Assembly: GCA_018899795.1 (NCBI GenBank)
Contig: JAHIHJ010000306.1
Location: 1 to 13,874, forward strand
Length of the DNA: 13,874 bases
Direction of reading: 5' to 3'
Source of the DNA: Methanobacteriota archaeon
Lineage (GTDB): Archaea > Halobacteriota > Methanosarcinia > Methanosarcinales > Methanoperedenaceae
In this document: piece after piece, positions 1 to 6,110 of the stretch
How positions within the stretch are numbered: the first letter of the stretch is position 1
Layout of the letters: the number at the start of each line of letters is the position of its first letter
The notes under the pieces: generated by a model
Told to the model about the DNA's origin: nothing
Databases searched by the model: none
Seen by the model: the letters and a program-made list of their open reading frames with translations, nothing else
Made by a program: the position numbers and the translations under genes

Positions 1-21
1 ATAAGGCTAAGTGAGTGTTTG

Positions 22-54
22 AAAAAACTGGAGGGGGAGTTGAAACTCCTCCAG
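22..54 (-). terminator. Hairpin plus T-tract terminator
   Basis: On the minus strand, just past the stop codon at 67, an inverted repeat spans 54 to 28. The arms are CTGGAGGAGTT and its complement, with three extra bases bulged in one arm, closing on a very short loop. Six T residues (27 to 22) follow directly. This is the form of an intrinsic terminator for the small gene 67-315. Read on the plus strand, the same hairpin is followed after a few bases by a shorter T run (61-65), so it might also serve a plus-strand gene ending left of the window. Confidence 0.55.
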
Positions 55-66
55 GATTGATTTTTA

Positions 67-315
67 TCAGACCTTATACCGATTATACAGTTCTTTCCTG
101 ACAGGGCATGTGCATACAAAAGAATACCCGAACGGTATTCTGTAATTGCATATATGTTCGTTCAAACATTTGATAAAATGTATCTTATCTCCTACGCACA
201 TTTCAACCTTGCATAAATCGGTTGTAAGACCTGATAGACAGGAGTGGTCTTTTTTACACCGATCCGTATTCTTTATGATGTCATCATGTACTTTCAGGTC
301 ATTTTTTTTAGCCAT
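67..315 (-). CDS. Small cysteine-rich protein, function unknown
   Basis: This encodes an 82-residue soluble protein with eight cysteines: C20, C26, C35, C40, C50, C56, C68 and C70. The last two form a CTCP motif. Lysine and histidine are frequent, and there is no signal peptide or membrane segment. The even spread of cysteines suggests metal or Fe-S binding or a disulfide-stabilised fold, but no family-defining zinc-ribbon spacing is visible. The ATG at 315 lies after an A-rich stretch, with a GGGGA element about 15 bases upstream. The gene follows the Vms1-like gene after a 78-base gap that holds a TATA-like box, and a hairpin terminator sits just beyond its stop. It therefore looks like a separate single-gene unit. 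I do not recognise the family; the coding call rests on the framing promoter and terminator and on the cysteine-rich composition. Confidence 0.68.
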   Translation of the reverse strand: MAKKNDLKVHDDIIKNTDRCKKDHSCLSGLTTDLCKVEMCVGDKIHFIKCLNEHICNYRIPFGYSFVCTCPVRKELYNRYKV

Positions 316-366
316 TTTTCTAAATTAATCCCCTGATATTTTAGTGATTTGTATATTGCTCAATGG

Positions 367-376
367 CTAAATATAG
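367..376 (-). promoter_or_regulatory. Candidate TATA box for the cysteine-rich gene
   Basis: On the minus strand the sequence GGAAACTATATTTAG lies about 52-60 bases upstream of the ATG at 315. The purine-rich GGAAA could act as a BRE and CTATATTTAG as a TATA box. Transcription would then start about 25 bases downstream and leave a short leader containing the GGGGA element. This is assigned by pattern only. Confidence 0.3.
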
Positions 377-393
377 TTTCCCGTCTAATTTTA

Positions 394-1341
394 TTATATC
401 CCATACACTCTTACTGCCATTACCTCGCGGAGCACCTGTTCCGCGTTCCTTGTCGAGACCGTATCCATGCTTTTCATGATGATGGGATGATCGTACCCTG
501 CAAGGATCATCCTTATAAGTTTTCCATCTCCGCCTGCCAGGATGTATTGAATATCCCTGTGTTTCCCTGCCAATGGATCAAGCACGGCTCTCACCTTATC
601 CGCATGATGCTTTATATCCTCCTCCACAAGGTTCTGGAAGCGTTTCTGGCTCCAGCCGCCTTTTGAGTGCTTCCCCATCACGCTGCTGCGTATCACATCA
701 TGTTCAGTGAACGAATTGTCCTCCATTATGCCAATGAACGTTTCACCTGCATGGGCGTTAATGACAAGAATTTTATCGCTCTTGAGACTGTTTTTTAATG
801 GCTCCATATCAAAACGCCGCTCAAGTGAGTATTTTGATCGCAGGATCGGGAAAACAGGGAGCATCACTAATTTAATAACCTTTTCAGTATCAAAGAATAT
901 CGCCCTGCCTGTGTTGGAATCAATTTTTTCAATAAGGGCGCGTTCAGAACTATCTATATGCGCTGCTATGTCAGAAGGCATATTTTCAAGGTTTTCATCC
1001 TTTGCAAGATATATTGTTATCAGCGCTGCGGTCCGTGACTGCATTGTGCCGAGCAAAAAAAGGAGATCAAGAAGTCTGTTCTTTGAAAAACTTTCAGAAA
1101 ACCGGAAATTCAACTCCCCCTTTGTTTCTTTCCTGAGTTTTACGATCTCATTCTCAAGCGATATGACCTGCTGCTTTGCTTCATTTAATTCCCTGTTAAC
1201 TTCCTGTCCTGAAGCTACTGTTTTTTTGCTTCTCTCATCCTTTTTACCAACCCGAAGCCTGAGTTTGCGGTTCTCATCTTCAAGCTCTTTGATCCTTGCC
1301 TTCAGAGAATTAATTTCCTCTTTCCCGAACAGATCAAGCAA
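394..1341 (-). CDS. Vms1/ANKZF1-like peptidyl-tRNA hydrolase (archaeal VLRF1-type)
   Basis: This 315-residue protein begins with a charged coiled coil (about residues 7-73, with LKARIKELEDENRKLRLR). An eRF1/Pelota-like domain follows, ending near RVYGI. At residues 228-232 is GGWSQ, followed by KRFQNLVEEDIKHHADKV. This matches the GxxQ loop of Vms1-type release factors, where the glutamine (here Q232) corresponds to that of the eRF1 GGQ motif. Family members cleave the peptidyl-tRNA bond of nascent chains left on split, stalled 60S/50S subunits, releasing them for degradation. The start is a TTG at 1341 that overlaps the stop of the Brix gene by 8 bases, with GAGGCGAGG just upstream, so translation is probably coupled. 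It is the last gene of the exosome/proteasome operon. Family is fairly certain; the substrate in this organism is inference. Confidence 0.82.
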   Translation of the reverse strand: MLDLFGKEEINSLKARIKELEDENRKLRLRVGKKDERSKKTVASGQEVNRELNEAKQQVISLENEIVKLRKETKGELNFRFSESFSKNRLLDLLFLLGTMQSRTAALITIYLAKDENLENMPSDIAAHIDSSERALIEKIDSNTGRAIFFDTEKVIKLVMLPVFPILRSKYSLERRFDMEPLKNSLKSDKILVINAHAGETFIGIMEDNSFTEHDVIRSSVMGKHSKGGWSQKRFQNLVEEDIKHHADKVRAVLDPLAGKHRDIQYILAGGDGKLIRMILAGYDHPIIMKSMDTVSTRNAEQVLREVMAVRVYGI

Positions 1342-1762
1342 TGCCCTCGCCTCTTGAACTTATTACCTTTAAAACTATATAAGATACTTCTTTATCAACA
1401 AATTCGATCCGATCGCCGATACGTATGACCCTTTGACTTTTTTCTCCTGCTCCAAGCCCTGCCGCTTTTCCAAAAGCAATAGCTAAAGGAGAGCTGCCCT
1501 CGATAACAGGCATCTCTCCATGATTAATATCCTTATCCAGAGAAACGTTAAAAAATATTGACAGGACAGATATTCCGTCTAAATAAAAAGTTAAACTTCC
1601 CGGATTTCCTTTATATTCACCTATAAGTAAAAAAGGTTCACCTGAGAACTCCTCAAGGCTTGACTTTCCACGGGTTACATATTCCCAGCCTGTAAACCTG
1701 CCCAGATGTTTGCAAAATGTGCGAATTTTTGAAGAGGGTTTACGGGCTGTAGTAACGATCAT
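1334..1762 (-). CDS. Brix-domain rRNA biogenesis protein (archaeal Imp4-like)
   Basis: This 142-residue protein starts [20 protein letters not shown] and continues through [18 protein letters not shown], the typical opening of the single-domain archaeal Brix proteins related to eukaryotic Imp4, Brx1 and Rpf1. These proteins act in rRNA processing and large-subunit or SSU-processome-type assembly, and the archaeal forms consist of little more than the Brix domain, as here. The position directly behind rpoP in the exosome operon is a known arrangement in euryarchaea. Its ATG overlaps the rpoP stop as ATGA (1759-1762), and its TGA overlaps the next gene by 8 bases, so translational coupling on both sides is likely. 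No membrane segment or metal motif is visible. Assignment rests on the N-terminal motif, length and position. Confidence 0.85.
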   Translation of the reverse strand: MIVTTARKPSSKIRTFCKHLGRFTGWEYVTRGKSSLEEFSGEPFLLIGEYKGNPGSLTFYLDGISVLSIFFNVSLDKDINHGEMPVIEGSSPLAIAFGKAAGLGAGEKSQRVIRIGDRIEFVDKEVSYIVLKVISSRGEGIA

Positions 1763-1896
1763 TCGGCTTTTACGAGCTTCACAAGCACTGGTCTTTCCTT
1801 AACAAGTATGCGGTGTCCGCAGTAAGGACAACGAATACCGCTGTATTGATAATCTATCTCGACTGCCCGCTTGCAGCGGGTACATTTGTATACCAT
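1759..1896 (-). CDS. rpoP: DNA-directed RNA polymerase subunit P (Rpo12)
   Basis: This 45-residue protein reads [20 protein letters not shown] at its start and contains CPYCGHRI near the middle. The four cysteines C5, C8, C23 and C26 form the zinc ribbon of archaeal RpoP, the counterpart of eukaryotic Rpb12. The subunit helps hold Rpo3 and the catalytic core together in RNA polymerase. Length and sequence are typical for the family. An AGGT element sits just before the ATG at 1896. The gene is 15 bases behind rpl37ae and shares an ATGA stop-start overlap with the Brix gene, so it lies firmly inside the operon. Confidence 0.95.
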   Translation of the reverse strand: MVYKCTRCKRAVEIDYQYSGIRCPYCGHRILVKERPVLVKLVKAE

Positions 1897-1911
1897 GTTA
1901 TTACCTTGTTA

Positions 1912-2208
1912 TTAAGGGGCTGTGGATGCAGCCAGACGTTTCTCAACCTGAACAGCCCTCAGTACGGTCTGATGTGCTGCAGTATGGGGTATGTATGAAC
2001 CGCCTGTGAACGATACTTCGCACTTGGTGCATTTCCAGATACCGGTAGCGATCCGTTTCAGTTTTAACGCGCCGCAATTTGAGCATGCATAATCTGCATG
2101 CATCTTCTCTTCGATATCAGCCACAAGTTTTCGGTTCTTGACGCCGTACCGCACGCCGAATCTACCTGCTGACCTTGTTTTTCTTCCTTTCGCTTTGAGT
2201 TCTGCCAT
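1912..2208 (-). CDS. rpl37ae: 50S ribosomal protein L37Ae (eL43)
   Basis: This 98-residue protein opens with KAKGRKTRSAGRFGVRYG, the basic N-terminus of L37Ae/eL43. A zinc ribbon follows with C42, C45, C60 and C63 (ACSNCGAL and WKCTKCEVSF). It ends with a short helix whose conserved VEKRLA resembles other archaeal members. It binds 23S rRNA in the large subunit. The start at 2208 is only two bases behind the rrp42 stop. The last codons of rrp42 contain GGTGAT, an extended archaeal Shine-Dalgarno placed correctly for this ATG. L37Ae followed by RpoP is the standard order downstream of rrp42 in archaeal exosome operons. Confidence 0.96.
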   Translation of the reverse strand: MAELKAKGRKTRSAGRFGVRYGVKNRKLVADIEEKMHADYACSNCGALKLKRIATGIWKCTKCEVSFTGGSYIPHTAAHQTVLRAVQVEKRLAASTAP

Positions 2209-2210
2209 GA

Positions 2211-2990
2211 TTATATCACCAGGAATTTTTCTCTTATTTCTTTTGCCTTCTCAATTGCAATATCCACTATATAATTTATCTGTTCGGTAGTCAGGGGATG
2301 TACCCCGCTCTTCTGCATGGCTGACACATCGCCTTCCTGGTTGGACGTCACAGTAAGTTTTGTTCCCGCAATACTTTGCTCGTCCAGCGATGGATCAAGC
2401 ATTATCGAACCGCCTATCTCAACTGCAGTTACGGAAATCGGTACATTCCTCAAGGGAACCGGGGTGTCCTCACCCAGATCATAGCGTTTGGCAGGCAGTG
2501 TCGCGGTCAATAGCGCCGCGACCGCGCCATATGATGAAGCGTCCATTATGTTCCCGCCGTCATCCAGGACATGCACATCGATGAAGACCATCCATACTTT
2601 TTCACCAGGCGTGATGCACAGTTTGGAAAGGTCGATAGCCTGTGACTCCCTTATGCCCCTATCCACCACACGCGCCAGTTCGATGGCGTCTTCCCTTGGA
2701 GGGCCTGACTCGAAAACCGGGGATGCCAGTGGTATAAGTTCAAGGTTTGTTATAATAACGCCCTGGTCAGGCGTGTCAGGAAATGGGGTACCAGGCTGGA
2801 TCTTCACGCCAACGACCACATGTGTATCGCCAAGTTTCACACGCGCAGACCCTTCGGCTTTATTAATGACGTTCGTCTCGATGGTAAGTTCCCTGTACTG
2901 GTCAAACGAGCGCCCGTCCTCCCGCTCCCCCCTTACCATGAGATTATAGATATAATCCTTACGCAGTTCCGCGATTATTTCATTACTCAT
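2211..2990 (-). CDS. rrp42: Exosome complex subunit Rrp42 (non-catalytic RNase PH fold)
   Basis: This 259-residue protein contains [20 protein letters not shown], followed by [18 protein letters not shown] and later [20 protein letters not shown]. These are hallmarks of archaeal Rrp42. Three Rrp42-Rrp41 pairs build the hexameric ring of the exosome, which degrades or tails RNA from the 3' end. Rrp42 supports RNA binding, but the phosphorolytic site lies on Rrp41. The open frame extends upstream to 3059, but I chose the ATG at 2990. It is preceded at proper distance by GGAGG, and the protein then starts [14 protein letters not shown] like its relatives. It overlaps the rrp41 stop by 8 bases (ATGAGTAA), so the two partners are translationally coupled, which fits their 1:1 assembly. 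Confidence 0.95.
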   Translation of the reverse strand: MSNEIIAELRKDYIYNLMVRGEREDGRSFDQYRELTIETNVINKAEGSARVKLGDTHVVVGVKIQPGTPFPDTPDQGVIITNLELIPLASPVFESGPPREDAIELARVVDRGIRESQAIDLSKLCITPGEKVWMVFIDVHVLDDGGNIMDASSYGAVAALLTATLPAKRYDLGEDTPVPLRNVPISVTAVEIGGSIMLDPSLDEQSIAGTKLTVTSNQEGDVSAMQKSGVHPLTTEQINYIVDIAIEKAKEIREKFLVI

Positions 2991-3713
2991 TGTTTTCACC
3001 CTCCATCTGGGCTGAGTATTTTTCCGTAAGAGCGGCTTTCTGCATCTCATGGATCGCAATGCATCCTGTCTTTGCCATCTCTAACGCCTCTTTGAACTCA
3101 TCTTTTGTCAGATGACCGTCCATCTGGATCAGGGTTATATTACCATCAGGCGTCATCGCGATAGGCATGTCAGCCTGTCCATAATTGTCTTCATCTTTAT
3201 TCAGGTCAAGGACAAGGGTATCATCTATTTTCCCGACAGCACAGGCTGAGACAAGGCTCTTCATGGGGATACCTGCATCTGCAAGAGCTATGGATGCGGC
3301 GTTAATTCCTGCCGTCCTTGTCCCCGCGTCAGCCTGGAGCACTTCTACAAAAATATCGATCGCTGAGCGCGGGAAATATTCCTGGAATATAACTGGTTCA
3401 AGCGCTTCCCTGCTCACTTTGGACACTTCTATGCTCCTCCTGTCAGGTCCCGGACGCTTTCTGTCCTCAACTAGAACGATGCCATGTTATACCTGTAACG
3501 AACAACTGCGCTGTTTGATCTCTGCTGGTGCCTGGGGTGGACTTCCCTGGGTCCATAAACCGCAGCGATCACTTTATTGCCGCCGAATTCAAAATAGCAT
3601 GAACCGTCCGCTCTATTCAATACGCCTACCTCTATCTTTATAGGTCTTAACTCATCGGGCTTCCTGCCGTCAAGGCGGATGCCGTTTTCGATCAGCTTTT
3701 CTGGTTTACTCAT
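2983..3713 (-). CDS. rrp41: Exosome catalytic subunit Rrp41, reading frame broken by a one-base deletion
   Basis: The two halves together match one archaeal Rrp41 of about 243 residues. The N-terminal part (3713-3471, 80 residues) has [20 protein letters not shown] and [11 protein letters not shown] and ends RYNMASF at an in-frame TAG. The C-terminal part, in another frame down to 2983, runs from [16 protein letters not shown] through [20 protein letters not shown] to [15 protein letters not shown], which holds the acidic active-site residues. Adding one base near 3470-3474 (TTCTAG to TTCTCAG) would restore FSVEDRKR as expected. Rrp41 carries the phosphorolytic centre of the exosome, so a true loss would be severe. 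Sequencing or assembly error is the simplest explanation. The ATG at 3713 has AGAGGA upstream; an in-frame ATG at 3746 is less likely. The gene sits between rrp4 and rrp42 as usual. Confidence 0.9.
3424..3441 (-). promoter_or_regulatory. Strong internal Shine-Dalgarno followed by GTG inside rrp41
   Basis: Within the second part of rrp41 the minus strand reads AGGAGGAG (3441-3434), then seven bases, then GTG (3426-3424) in the C-terminal frame. This is an almost ideal ribosome-binding site and start. It would give a 147-residue product beginning [18 protein letters not shown]. The AGG AGG codons encode the two arginines of the conserved GPDRRS motif, so the site may be an accident of coding. 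It would still permit separate translation of the C-terminal part if the frameshift is real. Confidence 0.4.
3469..3476 (-). other. Frameshift site in rrp41
   Basis: On the minus strand the codons ATG GCA TCG TTC are followed by TAG (3473-3471). The homologous frame continues with GTT GAG GAC AGA AAG, which is -1 relative to the first part. Re-reading the C at 3474 would give F-L-V-E-D, and a lost C would give F-S-V-E-D, the expected family sequence. There is no X XXY YYZ slippery heptamer and no long homopolymer at the site. A classic programmed -1 signal is therefore not supported by the sequence. Confidence 0.88.
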
Positions 3714-3761
3714 AAAATTCCTCTTCTCTTCTCTTTCTCTTCGCAAATATCTCTGTAAAAA

Positions 3762-4484
3762 TTATTTCTCATCACCGAGGAGTTCGTCAAGAATTCCTTC
3801 GGATTCTGGCTTTTTCACTTTAATTTTTTCGCCTTTTGCTTCTTTTATGAAATTTGTGATCCTGTCAGTAAGACCTGAAATATGCGACTCCCTTTCGATC
3901 TTAAGTATAGACTTTATGGCAAGATCCATCCCGTTATCTTTACCTGTTATCCATATCCTTCCGTTCTGACCTATGAAGATGTTGCATTTCGTCTCATTCT
4001 TGAGCAATGCTATCATGGAGCCGCTTCTTCCGATGAACCTTGGGACCTTTGACGGGGTCACTTCAATTATTCGTCCTTCTTTTATGGGTCTTAGTCTCTG
4101 ATCGTTCAGCGTAAGCTCAACTTTCATGTTCGCGTCCACATCCCTCACAAGGGTCATTATTGAATCACCGAGCTTGAGATACTTTGACATTTCATCGTTC
4201 TCTATCCTTCTCGGGAATTCAGATATGTGCAAAAGACCATCATATGGCGACCTTATATCCACGATCCAGTTCGAATATGTGACTTCTTTTATGACGCCTA
4301 ATATCATGTCGCCTGGTTTCGGGATGTATTTTCCCGCCATCGGAACGACTCTCACACGATTTTTAAATGATGCTATTCCGAAGACCGTTGAGAAAACCTT
4401 GTTATTTTCAACATACGTACCCTCATCAGCCAGTGACGGATCATCAGAAAGAAATTCACCCGGAATTACTAATTTTTTATCCAT
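3762..4484 (-). CDS. rrp4: Exosome complex RNA-binding subunit Rrp4
   Basis: This 240-residue protein has the three-part layout of archaeal Rrp4. An N-terminal domain (residues 1-55) begins KKLVIPGEFLSDD. An S1 domain follows (about 58-128, with KPGDMILGVIKEVTYSNWIV and YDGLLHISEF). A KH domain (about 140-205) carries the GRSG loop at 152-155. Rrp4 caps the Rrp41/Rrp42 ring and guides RNA into the central channel, with a preference for poly(A)-like 3' ends. The C-terminus is an acidic tail ending ELLGDEK. The ATG at 4484 lies 7 bases behind sdo1, with GTGAT, a partial archaeal ribosome-binding site, formed around the sdo1 stop. The order sdo1-rrp4-rrp41-rrp42 is the canonical core of the archaeal exosome operon. 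Confidence 0.95.
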   Translation of the reverse strand: MDKKLVIPGEFLSDDPSLADEGTYVENNKVFSTVFGIASFKNRVRVVPMAGKYIPKPGDMILGVIKEVTYSNWIVDIRSPYDGLLHISEFPRRIENDEMSKYLKLGDSIMTLVRDVDANMKVELTLNDQRLRPIKEGRIIEVTPSKVPRFIGRSGSMIALLKNETKCNIFIGQNGRIWITGKDNGMDLAIKSILKIERESHISGLTDRITNFIKEAKGEKIKVKKPESEGILDELLGDEK

Positions 4485-4491
4485 TTTTTTA

Positions 4492-5187
4492 TCACTTTAT
4501 TAATTTTGTTTCAGCAGAACCTTTGGTGAGCGAATTAAGCAGATTGAACAGGTCATCCTGCATCCCCGCGGGGATGCTGATCACGCCTATCCATGAACCG
4601 TCATTTTGCCATTCCTGCTTCTGGAGATTACCGAATTTTGCCACGGCGCCGTATGCCTTTGCCGCATATTCAGGCGGGAGCTTTATTGCGATCCTGACTT
4701 CCTCGAAACGTATAGGGATGAGGGGTCTTATCGCTTTCATGGCGGCTTCCACCATTTGATCCACGCTTTTCATGGGGTCGATATGAACGCCTGCTTCATC
4801 CATGGCAGCCTCTATCCGCGCAGGGGGATGCGGCGCTTTCGTCTGCGGATTGATGGCATTTCTCGCAATAAAAGTAATTACCTGCCTCTTTTTTTCTTCC
4901 TGTATCTTTCTTCGCTGTTCTGTGGTAAGCTGGAGTTCTCCCTCAAGTAGTATTTTTTCAGCTATCTTTAATACATCTTTTGTCCCGAACGCATTGATGA
5001 TGTCCTGTTCAGCAGGTCTGTCACCGTTCTTTGCATCTGAGAAAACATCTTCAACAGCCAGTATATTCTCGATCTTTACAGGGTCGCCTTTCTTGAACGC
5101 AAGCGCTCCGTCAGGGTCCACAAAAATTTCGAACATCTTGCCATGTGTCTTAAAATGTGCGATAATGGACTCATCAAGCGCGACCAT
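4492..5187 (-). CDS. sdo1: Ribosome assembly factor SBDS/Sdo1
   Basis: This 231-residue protein matches archaeal SBDS in length and sequence. The N-terminal FYSH domain includes FKTHGKMFEIFVDPDGAL and FSDAKNGDRP. A central helical domain contains QLTTEQRRKIQEEKKRQVIT and NPQTKAPHPPARIEAAM. A C-terminal ferredoxin-like domain starts near RPLIPIRFEEVRIAIKLPPE. In archaea and eukaryotes SBDS works with the EF-2-like GTPase system to release the anti-association factor eIF6/aIF6 from the new large subunit. The start at 5187 is six bases behind psmA, with GTGATT just ahead of it as ribosome-binding site. Its place between the proteasome alpha gene and rrp4 is the usual one in euryarchaea. Confidence 0.96.
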   Translation of the reverse strand: MVALDESIIAHFKTHGKMFEIFVDPDGALAFKKGDPVKIENILAVEDVFSDAKNGDRPAEQDIINAFGTKDVLKIAEKILLEGELQLTTEQRRKIQEEKKRQVITFIARNAINPQTKAPHPPARIEAAMDEAGVHIDPMKSVDQMVEAAMKAIRPLIPIRFEEVRIAIKLPPEYAAKAYGAVAKFGNLQKQEWQNDGSWIGVISIPAGMQDDLFNLLNSLTKGSAETKLIK

Positions 5188-5193
5188 GTTTAA

Positions 5194-5961
5194 TCACTCT
5201 TCTTTCTTCTTTCCTTTCCCTTTGGTTTCAGAAGCATGCATCTTTATGACCTGGTTCACATATTTTTCGACTTCAGAAGGCTCAAGCTTCCTGTATTTCC
5301 TGTTAGAAAGCTCGATCACTCCTACCTCGATGGTCGAAGCATTGAAAACGCCTTCTGTTGTACTGTGCAGCGCTTCAAGTCCCAGGATTATAGCACCTTG
5401 CAGATCAATATCATCCCTGTATTTTTTTTCGAAGACTTCCATAGTCTCGGTTCTCCCGGAACCGATGCCTGTGGCTTTGTATTCAAGCAGCGCGCCGCTC
5501 GGGTCGGTCTCAAAAAGCCGTGCCCTGCTGTCATCCACGCCTGCGATAAGAAGCGCTGTTCCGAAAGGTCTTACGCCCCCGTACTGGGTATAAGATTGTT
5601 TGAAATCGCAAATTTTTTTGGAAAGGACCTCTACGCCTATTGGTTCGTCATAGGTGACCATGTTTATCTGCGCCTCAACCCTTGCGCGGTCTATGAGAGC
5701 TCTCGCATCTGCAACAAGCCCTGAGGTTGCTGCTCCGATATGATTGTCTATCTGGAATATTTTTTCAATGGACTCTGCTTCAAGAAGTTTGCTTGTTACC
5801 CGCTTATCGACCAGAAGAGCCACTCCGTCCGTCGCTTTAACTCCTACTGCAGTCGTTCCGCGTTTTACTGCCTCTCGCGCATACTCAACCTGGAACAACC
5901 TTCCATCAGGGCTGAATACTGTTATCGCCCTGTCATATCCCATCTGTGGTGCCATTTGCAT
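5194..5961 (-). CDS. psmA: Proteasome subunit alpha
   Basis: This 255-residue protein carries the alpha-type N-terminal signature [20 protein letters not shown], including the Tyr-Asp-Arg gate residues (Y9, D10, R11). [20 protein letters not shown] and the downstream core fold of the Ntn-hydrolase superfamily follow. Alpha subunits lack the catalytic N-terminal threonine. They form the outer rings and gate of the 20S particle and dock the ATPases PAN or Cdc48. The C-terminus is a lysine/glutamate-rich tail (KGKGKKKEE). The ATG at 5961 has GGAGATGAT upstream. A second ATG two codons later is possible. The catalytic partner psmB lies about 5 kb away on the other strand. A TATA-like element just upstream could add a second promoter inside the operon. 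Confidence 0.97.
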   Translation of the reverse strand: MQMAPQMGYDRAITVFSPDGRLFQVEYAREAVKRGTTAVGVKATDGVALLVDKRVTSKLLEAESIEKIFQIDNHIGAATSGLVADARALIDRARVEAQINMVTYDEPIGVEVLSKKICDFKQSYTQYGGVRPFGTALLIAGVDDSRARLFETDPSGALLEYKATGIGSGRTETMEVFEKKYRDDIDLQGAIILGLEALHSTTEGVFNASTIEVGVIELSNRKYRKLEPSEVEKYVNQVIKMHASETKGKGKKKEE

Positions 5962-6101
5962 TATATCATCTCCGAGATCTTAAAAATATATATTTCATAT
6001 TTGTTCGAACTATTTATTATTTTGACATCAAGAGGACTGTATGAGAATATATCCATTTCGTTTTTACCCGAATGAAAAATTCCCTCTGCCTGATGATCCA
6101 T
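5961..6101 (-). CDS. Possible 46-codon ORF filling the rnp2-psmA gap
   Basis: An uninterrupted frame runs from ATG at 6101 (or GTG at 6107) to a TAA at 5963-5961 that shares its last base with the psmA ATG (TAATG). The peptide starts [20 protein letters not shown] and ends IFKISEMI. It has no cysteine pairs or membrane segment. It occupies essentially the whole 149-base gap in an otherwise compact operon, and the stop-start overlap would couple it to psmA. The start has no clear ribosome-binding site, and the tail overlaps a TATA-like stretch. I do not recognise a family. It could be a small protein, a leader peptide, or chance. Confidence 0.3.
   Translation of the reverse strand: MDHQAEGIFHSGKNEMDIFSYSPLDVKIINSSNKYEIYIFKISEMI
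5981..5993 (-). promoter_or_regulatory. psmA: TATA-like element upstream of psmA
   Basis: The minus strand reads GAAATATATATTTTTAAG centred about 27 bases before the psmA ATG. It matches an archaeal TATA box with an A-rich BRE side. A start 25-27 bases downstream would fall almost on the ATG and produce a leaderless message. The GGAGATGAT just before the ATG argues instead for translation from the longer operon transcript. Both may exist, giving psmA an internal promoter. Confidence 0.33.
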
Positions 6102-6110
6102 ATGCACTTG

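Noticed and set aside
707..1357. 216-codon plus-strand open frame opposite the Vms1-like gene
   Set aside because: Serine-rich, low-complexity translation lying fully antisense to a well-supported gene; it is a by-product of that gene's codon use.
2991..3059. 23-residue N-terminal extension of Rrp42
   Set aside because: It lies inside the rrp41 coding end, and the ATG at 2990 has a clear GGAGG site and gives the family's usual N-terminus.
3469..3476. Programmed -1 frameshift signal in rrp41
   Set aside because: No X XXY YYZ heptamer; a one-base deletion or sequence error explains the site more simply. It remains testable and is listed as a finding without claiming a programmed event.
4802..5593. 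263-codon plus-strand open frame opposite sdo1 and psmA
   Set aside because: It crosses two certain genes on the other strand, its translation is serine/phenylalanine-rich and lacks domain motifs.
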